Below are positions 58,331-64,000 of a stretch of DNA of 64,000 nt, one piece after another (position 1 is the stretch's first letter; each line of letters starts with the position of its first letter). The translations under genes were made by a program, and so were the position numbers. Under the pieces are notes generated by a model. It was given only the letters and a program-made list of their open reading frames with translations. It had not been told where the DNA came from and ran no database searches. Source of the DNA: Streptomyces sp. 1-11 (GTDB lineage Bacteria > Actinomycetota > Actinomycetes > Streptomycetales > Streptomycetaceae). The DNA lies in contig NZ_BJTV01000007.1 in the NCBI RefSeq assembly GCF_007176755.1, positions 310,001 through 374,000 on the forward strand, read 5' to 3'.

Positions 58331-59581
58331 TCACCCGGTCACGGGCGCGCGCACGTCCGCGATGACGAAACCGCTGCGGGGCCGAGCCGGGATGCGGCGC
58401 AGCGGGATGGAGAGGTCCTGCTCAGGCACGGTGTAGTCCAGGCGGGCCAGACGGGTGGCCAGCGCCTCCAGCAGCCCGATGGTGATGCCCTCGCCCGGGC
58501 AGCGGTGGTTGGTCGCCGGATCGTCGCCGCCCTGCGGGATCAGCTCGTCGCGCTCGACCGGCCGGTCGAGGAACCGCTGAGGGCGGAAGGCGTAGGGATC
58601 GCCCCACAGCTTCTCGTCGTGGTTCTGCCCGTAGACGTCCAGGAGTACGAGTCCTCCGGCCGGAACGTGTTCGCCGTGCCAGGACAGATCGGTGACGGCC
58701 CGACCGCCGAGGAAGGGGGCGAAGGGGTAGAAACGCCGGACCTCGTGCGTGAACGCCGCGGTGTAGGCGGCGTCGCCCGACCGCAGCCGTTCCCGATTGT
58801 CCGGCCAGCGGTGCAGCGCGTGCGCCGCGAAGGCGACGAACCAGCAGACGGCGGCGGTGGGGCGGATCACGTTGAGCAGCTCGACCGCGGCCGTCCTCGT
58901 GTCCAGCGGTTCGCCGGTGCCGTCGGAGTGGCGGCACACCTGCTCCAGGACCGATCCCCGGGGTGCCGTGATCCGGCCGGACCGGACGTCCTCCACCAGC
59001 CGGGCCAGCCGCGCCTCCTGCCGGCCGCGGGCGCGCCGGGCCCGCCAGCGGCGCGGACCGGCGGTGGCGAACCCGTCGACCATGGCGACCAGGTCCCGGG
59101 CCAGCGGCTCCGACTCGTCCTCGTCCAGGGGGACCCCCGCCCAGCGGCAGATTCCGCGGGTGAGCACCACGCTCGCCTCATCGAGCAGCACGACCCGCCC
59201 ACGAGCGGCCCAGGAGGGGACCGCCTCGTCCCACGCCGCGGTGACGTGTTCGACGACCCCGGCGATCCGGTCGACCTGCAGCAGGGGCAGGAACAGGGCC
59301 TTGCGCGCGTGGTGGGCGTCGCCGTCGAGAGTGTGGACGGCTCCCTGGCCGAACAGGGTGCTCAGCACCGGTCCGGGGAGAGCTCCGTGGCGGCGTACGT
59401 GCCGCTCGTCGTAGAAGAATCGCACCGCCTCCGGCCCCCGTACGGCCAGCGTCGGTCGGCCCATGAGCCGGGTCCGCACCACGTGGTCGGGGCTTTCCCG
59501 CATGCGGTTGGGCAGCCAGGCGTAGCCCTCGGCCAGAGCGGGCAGCGTGCGGTCCAGGAAGGGACGGCGGAGTGCGTTCAT
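58331..59581 (-). CDS. CYP152-type P450 fatty-acid peroxygenase
   Basis: A 416-residue cytochrome P450 of the CYP152 family, which uses hydrogen peroxide to hydroxylate or decarboxylate fatty acids. Seen: the I-helix ELLNVIRPTAAVCWF with the Arg240-Pro241 pair that anchors the carboxylate, instead of the usual acid-alcohol pair; ExxR in EVRR (280-283); and the haem Cys361 in QGGDDPATNHRCPGEGI. GAVHTLDGDAHHARKALF places His83 where OleT-JE has His85 (Gln in BSbeta and SPalpha). The gene is divergent from the ArsR/MFS operon. ATG 59581 is chosen. Confidence 0.92.
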   Translation of the reverse strand: MNALRRPFLDRTLPALAEGYAWLPNRMRESPDHVVRTRLMGRPTLAVRGPEAVRFFYDERHVRRHGALPGPVLSTLFGQGAVHTLDGDAHHARKALFLPLLQVDRIAGVVEHVTAAWDEAVPSWAARGRVVLLDEASVVLTRGICRWAGVPLDEDESEPLARDLVAMVDGFATAGPRRWRARRARGRQEARLARLVEDVRSGRITAPRGSVLEQVCRHSDGTGEPLDTRTAAVELLNVIRPTAAVCWFVAFAAHALHRWPDNRERLRSGDAAYTAAFTHEVRRFYPFAPFLGGRAVTDLSWHGEHVPAGGLVLLDVYGQNHDEKLWGDPYAFRPQRFLDRPVERDELIPQGGDDPATNHRCPGEGITIGLLEALATRLARLDYTVPEQDLSIPLRRIPARPRSGFVIADVRAPVTG

Positions 59582-59755
59582 GGCGGATGGGTTCCCCGCG
59601 CGCACCGGCCGATACCGCGAAGATCGCCCGGCTGGCTGGAGGGAAGTGCGGCACGGCAGGCGATCACGCCGGCACGACAGGCGACAACGCCGGCCTGCTC
59701 GAAGGCCGGGGTTCGGGGTGGTCATGACCAGGATGGAGCGGCACCGTTGAAACCC

Positions 59756-59814
59756 GAAGACTTCTTTGCGAAGAAGTCTTCGCGAAGAACTGTTTGCGGT
59801 CTAGGCTGCGCGGT
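59756..59814 (+). promoter_or_regulatory. Nested palindromic operators and leaderless arsR promoter
   Basis: GAAGACTTCTT (59756-59766), TGCG loop and its exact complement (59771-59781) form an 11-bp dyad. A second perfect 12-base palindrome TCTTCGCGAAGA (59777-59788) overlaps it. TTCGCG (59779-59784) can act as -35, with TAGGCT (59802-59807) as -10 after 17 bases. The start point would be at the GTG at 59815. ArsR probably binds here. Confidence 0.75.
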
Positions 59815-60480
59815 GTGACTGATGCCAGCGCGCGGCCGGACGGCCCGAACACCCAAGCCGAATCGATCGTTCTGGATGCCAAGGGGCTGCGCGCCCTGGC
59901 GCACCCCGTGCGGGTACAACTGCTCGGGCTGCTGCGGAAGTACGGCCCTTCGACCGCGACCCGTCTCGCGGAGCGGCTCGGCGTGAACTCCGGCACGGCC
60001 AGCTACCACCTGCGCCAACTCGGCGCGGCCGGCTTCGTGGAGGAGGACACGGAACGCGGCAACGCACGCGAGCGGTGGTGGCGTTCGCTGCACCGCATGA
60101 CGGAGCTCAAGGACCCGGAGCTGGCCGAGCAAGAGCCCGAAGCCGTGCTGGCCTACCTGCAGTCCGTCACCGCCGCCTACACCCTGCGCACACAGCGGGC
60201 GGTCAACGAGCTGCACACGATGCCCCGCGCATGGCGGGACACCTTCGACATGAGCGACTGGGCGCTGCGGCTCACGCCTGAAGAAGCCACCGCCCTGCGC
60301 CAGGAGTTGAGGGACGTCGTCGCCCGCTACCGGAGGGACGCATCGGAGGCGGCGGTGACAGCCCCGGAGGGAGCCGAGCGGGTCGCCGTCATCACCCACC
60401 TCCTGCCCGAACTGGATGCGCCCGCCGTGCCGGCGCACCCTTCCGCTCCGCAGCAGACGACACGAACGGAGACGTCATGA
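59815..60480 (+). CDS. ArsR-type winged-helix regulator
   Basis: A 221-residue helix-turn-helix protein. Its N-terminal half is an ArsR/HTH_20 domain (LDAKGLRALAHPVRVQLLGLLRKYGPSTATRLAERLGVNSGTASYHLRQL, recognised by ALAHPVRVQLL and ASYHLRQLGAAGFVEE). The C-terminal half is a longer helical, acidic region for dimerisation or ligand. No metal-binding Cys motif is present, so a small-molecule ligand is likelier. GTG 59815 follows a promoter with no leader. It overlaps the MFS gene by four bases. It should control the divergent P450 too. Confidence 0.88.
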   Translation: MTDASARPDGPNTQAESIVLDAKGLRALAHPVRVQLLGLLRKYGPSTATRLAERLGVNSGTASYHLRQLGAAGFVEEDTERGNARERWWRSLHRMTELKDPELAEQEPEAVLAYLQSVTAAYTLRTQRAVNELHTMPRAWRDTFDMSDWALRLTPEEATALRQELRDVVARYRRDASEAAVTAPEGAERVAVITHLLPELDAPAVPAHPSAPQQTTRTETS

Positions 60481-61805
60481 CGGAGGACGCCCAGGGTGGA
60501 GGCATACCCGGTGACCGGTCCTTAAGGCCGCTGAGCGGGATCCTGGCGGCCATGGCCGTGTCGCTGACCGGTACTCGGGTCTCCGCCGTGGCGCTGCCCT
60601 GGTTCGTGCTCGTCACGACCGGCAGCGCCACCCAGACCGGACTCGTCGCCTTCTGCGAGATGACTCCCTACGTGACGGTCAAGGCGTTCACCGGGCCGCT
60701 GGTGGACCGGATCGGCCCGCGGGCCGTCTCCTGGACCACTGATCTGGCCAGCGCGACCGCCGCCGCCGCGGTTCCCCTGTTCCACACCCTGGACCTGCTG
60801 TCCTTTCCGCTCCTGCTCCTATTGGTCGCGCTGATTGGCGCGGTGCGCGGCCCCGGCGACCTGGCCAAGGAGGTCATGGTCCCTGAAGCGGCCGAGCGCG
60901 GCCGTGTGCCCCTGGAGCGGGCCACCGGTCTGTCCGGTGTGACAGAGCGACTCGCGTCGACCATCGGCCCAGCGGCCGGCGGCGCCTTGGTGGCACTGCT
61001 CGGCCCTCTGACGGGGCTCGTCGTCAACGCGGGCTGCTTCGCTCTCGGGTCAGTGATCGTCGCGCTGGCGCTGCCCCGCGGGATGGGCCGTGCGGTCGAG
61101 GAAGCCGCCGCCGAGGCCGCGGAGACGGAACCGGGTTACTGGCGGCGATTCGGCGAGGGCTTCACCTTCCTGCGTGGCGAACCGTTGCTGTTGACGGTCA
61201 TCGTCATGGTCGGGATCACCAACCTGCTCGACGCGGGCTTCAGCACGGTGCTCGTACCCGTCTGGGCCAAGGAATCCGGCAACGGGCCATCCGTGATCGG
61301 CCTGATGGGCAGCGTGATGGGAGCCGCCGCGGTGGCAGGGAGCCTGATCGCCGCGCTGACCGCCCACCGGCTGCGGCGCCGGGTGGTGTTCTTCACCGGT
61401 TTCCTGCTGGCCGGGGCACCGAGATTCCTGATCCTGGCCTCCGGTACGCCGATGGGAGCGGTACTGGCCGTGTTCGGCGTCAGCGGATTGGGGGCGGGAT
61501 TCCTGAACCCGGTGCTGGGGGCCATCCTCCTCGAGCGGGTCCCACGCCGGATGCTGGGCCGGGTCAGCGCGCTCGGGGACTCGCTGGCCTGGGCCGGCAT
61601 CCCCCTCGGCGGACTGGCCGCCGGGGCGGCGGTGGCCTCCGTGGGACTCGCGCCGGTACTGCTCGCCGGCGGGGCCGCGTACTTCCTCACCACGAACCTG
61701 ACCGGGTTGCGGCCCGAATGGCGCGAGATGGACCGCGCGGGAGGGCCAGACGCTCCGCGCCGGCACTCCGGGGAAGCCGTTGCGCCGGCCGGTAAGACCT
61801 CGTGA
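60477..61805 (+). CDS. MFS efflux transporter
   Basis: A 442-residue MFS carrier of the EntS/MFS_3 type with about twelve helices. Seen: MAVSLTGTRVSAVALPWFVLVTTGSATQTGLVAFCEMTPYVTVKAFTGPLVDRIGPR (recognised by its opening and loop GPLVDRIGPRAV), and the second-half ERVPRRMLGRVSALGDSLAW. It probably exports a lipophilic compound. ATG 60477 overlaps arsR by four bases (ATGA), so they are coupled. Context with the P450 suggests export of a fatty-acid product or toxin that the P450 modifies. Confidence 0.88.
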   Translation: MTEDAQGGGIPGDRSLRPLSGILAAMAVSLTGTRVSAVALPWFVLVTTGSATQTGLVAFCEMTPYVTVKAFTGPLVDRIGPRAVSWTTDLASATAAAAVPLFHTLDLLSFPLLLLLVALIGAVRGPGDLAKEVMVPEAAERGRVPLERATGLSGVTERLASTIGPAAGGALVALLGPLTGLVVNAGCFALGSVIVALALPRGMGRAVEEAAAEAAETEPGYWRRFGEGFTFLRGEPLLLTVIVMVGITNLLDAGFSTVLVPVWAKESGNGPSVIGLMGSVMGAAAVAGSLIAALTAHRLRRRVVFFTGFLLAGAPRFLILASGTPMGAVLAVFGVSGLGAGFLNPVLGAILLERVPRRMLGRVSALGDSLAWAGIPLGGLAAGAAVASVGLAPVLLAGGAAYFLTTNLTGLRPEWREMDRAGGPDAPRRHSGEAVAPAGKTS

Positions 61806-61877
61806 CATGACGATGACGAGGACGGCGGTCCGCATCGTCCGGAACACTGAGCAGAACCCCGTGTAGAAACGCGCCTT

Positions 61878-61909
61878 GCGGGCCCGTGCCGAAATCAGCA
61901 CGGGCCCGC
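61878..61909. terminator. Hairpin after the MFS gene
   Basis: GCGGGCCCGTGC and its exact complement (12-bp stem, 8-base loop) lie 72 bases past the MFS stop in the convergent intergenic region. It probably terminates both genes. Confidence 0.85.
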
Positions 61910-62003
61910 GGCATGAACAGCTGAGCAACGCCGGGACCTGCCGGCGGCGAGCCGCGCCCGGCCGACGCGGTTCACCGTCTGCCGGCGGCCTGACGGCCCG
62001 GGC

Positions 62004-62741
62004 TCAGATCAGGTGGCGGGCGAAGAACCGTGCCCCGGCGTCGAGTTCGAACTGCGGGACGCCGGTGTGGCCGCCGAGGTTGGCGTGCAGGGTCTTCTCC
62101 TTGGAGCTGAAGGCGTCGAACAGGTCCAGGGCCGCCTGCCGGTCGTTTCCCTCATCGTCCCACTGCAGCAGGACATGCAGCGGAATGGTGACCTGACGGG
62201 CCTCCTCGAACATGGCGGTGGGTACGAGACTGCCGGCGAAGAACCCGGCGGCCACGATGCGCGGCTCGACCACCGTGAGGCGGATGCCGATGGAGATCAC
62301 CCCTCCCTCGTACCCGACCGGGCCGCCGAGTCCGGGCAATCGCAGCAGGGCGTCCAGGGCGGCCTGCCATTCCGGTACCGCCTTCTCGACCAGGGGGAGG
62401 ACGAGCGCGTCGACGATCTCGTCGCCGACCGGCTCTCCGGCCTCCATGGCCCGGCGCAGATCGGCGCGGGCCTGCTCGACTGCATCCCAGCGGGGGCGTT
62501 CACCGCTCCCGGGGAGTTCGATGGTGGCCGCGGAGAAGCCGTACCGCGCCGCGTAGTGCCGGGCCCGGCCGGCCAGCCGGGGGTACATTCTGCGCAGTCC
62601 GAGCGGGGGGTGGCCGATCAGGATCAGAGGCGCCGGCGCGGACGCGGACGCGGGCGTCCACAGGATGCCGGGAATGTCGTCGAGGGTGAATTCGCGTTCG
62701 AGGACGCCGTCGTCGAGACGCCGTTCAGAAGTGAAGTGCAT
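62004..62741 (-). CDS. Alpha/beta hydrolase
   Basis: A 245-residue alpha/beta hydrolase. Seen: DIPGILWTPA, PLILIGHPPLGLRRMYPRLAGRARHYAARYGFSAATIELPGSGERPRWD and QWDDEGNDRQAALDLFDAF with the likely Asp, then the His in NLGGHTGVP. The nucleophile elbow reads VGYEGGVISIGIRL: V-I-S-I-G instead of G-x-S-x-G, still workable. It is cytoplasmic and of unknown substrate. Start ATG 62741 is the family start. It is convergent with the MFS gene. Confidence 0.8.
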   Translation of the reverse strand: MHFTSERRLDDGVLEREFTLDDIPGILWTPASASAPAPLILIGHPPLGLRRMYPRLAGRARHYAARYGFSAATIELPGSGERPRWDAVEQARADLRRAMEAGEPVGDEIVDALVLPLVEKAVPEWQAALDALLRLPGLGGPVGYEGGVISIGIRLTVVEPRIVAAGFFAGSLVPTAMFEEARQVTIPLHVLLQWDDEGNDRQAALDLFDAFSSKEKTLHANLGGHTGVPQFELDAGARFFARHLI

Positions 62742-62970
62742 GGTCGTGCCTTTCGGGAGTGCTCAGGAACGGCGCTCCCGGACGACCTACCGCCCGACCG
62801 TGACCCCGGAGGGGAGCACCCATGTCGAAACTGCGTTCACGGGTACCACCTCCTCGTTCTCCAGCACGGCCTACGGAAAGGTAGCAGTGGCCGCGCCGGT
62901 CCGCCAAAGGGATTTCCGCGCGGGCTCCACGACCGGACGCCGGCCCGCCGTCATGGCCGAGGATGGACGC

Positions 62971-63519
62971 ATGACAGGGGACGAGGACAGGATCGCGCTG
63001 AGTACGCAAGACCTTCGCGAGGTCACCGCGTTCGCCGCGGCGTGCGCGGAGGTGGTGCTCGAGGTGTTCGAGGCCGACCAGCCCGACGACTCGCGACCGC
63101 GGGACGCTGTCGGCGCCGCGTGGGAGTTCGCTCGGGGTGGCGGGCGGGGGAGGTCCTTGCGCGACACGGCATGGGCGGCCATGAAGGCAGCCAAGGCCGC
63201 GGACACCGCGGCCGCGAGCGAGGCGGCTCGGGCGGCGATGTCCGCGGCGGGCGCCGCCTACTTGCATCCACTGGCCAAGGCCACGCAGGTCAAGCACATC
63301 CTCGGAGCGGGCGCCCACGCCGCCAGAGCGGCCGAACTCGTCGCGGGCCACGATCCGGGCGTCGCGGCCGAGCACGTCGAGCGAGCGGTGCGCCACGCGA
63401 CCCCGGTCGTCGTGGAGGTGCTCAAACGCTTCCCGGCGGCGCCGGTCGGCGGGGGACGGGTCGGTGAACTGATCCGCATGCTGGACGCCGGCCTCCGTCC
63501 CCCCACCCCTGCCGAATGA
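62971..63519 (+). CDS. Imm-5-like putative immunity protein
   Basis: A 182-residue Ala-rich helical protein that matches the Imm-5-like putative immunity family. Seen: LREVTAFAAACAEVVLEVFEADQPDDSRPRDAVGAAWEFARGGGR, SLRDTAWAAMKAAKAADTAAASEAARAAMSAAGAAYLHPLAKATQVKHILGAGAHAARAAEL (cited for the HPLAKATQVKHILG block). Such proteins protect producers from their own toxin, but no toxin or export gene is nearby. GAGG before ATG 62971 sets the start; an earlier ATG at 62953 is possible. Confidence 0.82.
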   Translation: MTGDEDRIALSTQDLREVTAFAAACAEVVLEVFEADQPDDSRPRDAVGAAWEFARGGGRGRSLRDTAWAAMKAAKAADTAAASEAARAAMSAAGAAYLHPLAKATQVKHILGAGAHAARAAELVAGHDPGVAAEHVERAVRHATPVVVEVLKRFPAAPVGGGRVGELIRMLDAGLRPPTPAE

Positions 63520-63624
63520 CCTCCGACATCCGTACGGCGCCGCCCGCCTGACCACGAACGTCCCCGCACGCGGACAGCGGTCGGCGCCGGACCTCCCATT
63601 CGCGGCCCCAGTTGGGGCTCGCGG

Positions 63625-64000
63625 CTACCGAAAGCCGAGGTGCGGATCGGCGCCGGCCAGTTCCGCGCTGGCGGCCCACAACCGGGCGGCGACGGCCGGG
63701 TCGGCCATGTGAGAAGGAATGGGCTCACGCCGGGGTTCGCCGCGCAGACCGAAGACCCTGGGCCCCCACAACTGCCCGCCCCGCACCTGCGAGTCGAGGA
63801 CGGCACGGACGATGGGCCAAGCGCCGGCGTCCTTGCCCTGCACCAGGAGCGCGGAGGGCAAGGCGCGCAGCCGCTCGCCGGCGGTCGTCACGCTCACCGG
63901 CGGACGGGCCGGGGTGAGGGAGTCCAGCGCGCCGCCGGGGTGGGCCACCACACTGAGCACCGTGCTGCCGACGGCACGCAGGCGGCGGTCGAGTTCGAAG
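63625..64000 (-). CDS. Short-chain dehydrogenase/reductase, 3' part (cut by window)
   Basis: The C-terminal ~125 residues of an SDR, with the 5' part beyond the window end. FELDRRLRAVGSTVLSVVAHPGGALDSL is the typical strand ending in AHPG. A later WGPRVFGLRGEPRREPIPSH and VAARLWAASAELAG complete the tail. The cofactor motif and catalytic Tyr/Lys are outside the window. It cannot be classified further. It is convergent with the immunity-like gene. Confidence 0.85.
   Translation of the reverse strand, partial: FELDRRLRAVGSTVLSVVAHPGGALDSLTPARPPVSVTTAGERLRALPSALLVQGKDAGAWPIVRAVLDSQVRGGQLWGPRVFGLRGEPRREPIPSHMADPAVAARLWAASAELAGADPHLGFR

Overview
The window looks like a stretch of Streptomyces chromosome. 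Base composition is very GC-rich, codons end almost always in G or C, several genes start with GTG or TTG, and the gene families (F420-dependent LLM and PPOX oxidoreductases, mycothiol-type isomerase, STAS and PP2C regulators, Tat-exported hydrolases, many TetR/MarR/ArsR regulators) are typical of actinomycetes. No rRNA, tRNA, CRISPR array or intact insertion sequence was seen. The content is accessory and metabolic rather than core housekeeping.

Layout. 0-7 kb: DUF6584 protein, a relic of an IS-associated ATPase, an NfeD-like/SPFH pair, GNAT, SnoaL-like, SRAP peptidase, cation-efflux and MFS genes. 7-14 kb: secreted GH5 cellulase, an LAETG-anchored surface protein, a lipoprotein and a multi-pass membrane protein. 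14-21 kb: MerR with a divergent Old Yellow Enzyme, a secreted tripeptidyl-aminopeptidase-like hydrolase, and a permease/amidohydrolase operon opposite a TetR. 21.6-28 kb: a MarR-centred cluster with an F420 oxidoreductase, two paralogous Tat-exported epoxide hydrolases, a SnoaL-like protein and an esterase. Near-identical TTGAC-nn-GTCA palindromes overlap the -35 boxes of three of its transcription units. I consider this the best candidate for an undescribed co-regulated system.

28-42 kb: DMT exporter, mycothiol-dependent isomerase family protein, DUF427, PP2C phosphatase, lamin-tail secreted protein, and a TetR-flanked operon of acyl-CoA ligase, acyl-CoA dehydrogenase, MFS carrier and alkylsulfatase. 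The last suggests uptake and degradation of alkyl sulfates or a related acid. 42-53.6 kb: beta-lactamase-fold hydrolase, VOC, PIG-L deacetylase, an atypical lower-GC membrane protein, DinB, 2'-5' RNA ligase, TetR/SDR/PPOX, a deletion scar joining an alcohol dehydrogenase fragment to an HxlR fragment, STAS factor and Ser/Thr kinase.

53.6-64 kb: a split YeeE/YedE sulfur transporter coupled to a Cys-rich protein, a divergent Cys-rich small protein, isochorismatase-like, ABM, and a CYP152-type P450 peroxygenase divergent from an ArsR/MFS operon with nested palindromic operators. It ends with an alpha/beta hydrolase, an orphan Imm-5-like protein and an SDR cut by the window edge.

Start codons were chosen from ribosome-binding sites, signal peptides and family lengths. 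Function statements rest on recognised motifs and remembered family features, not on searches.
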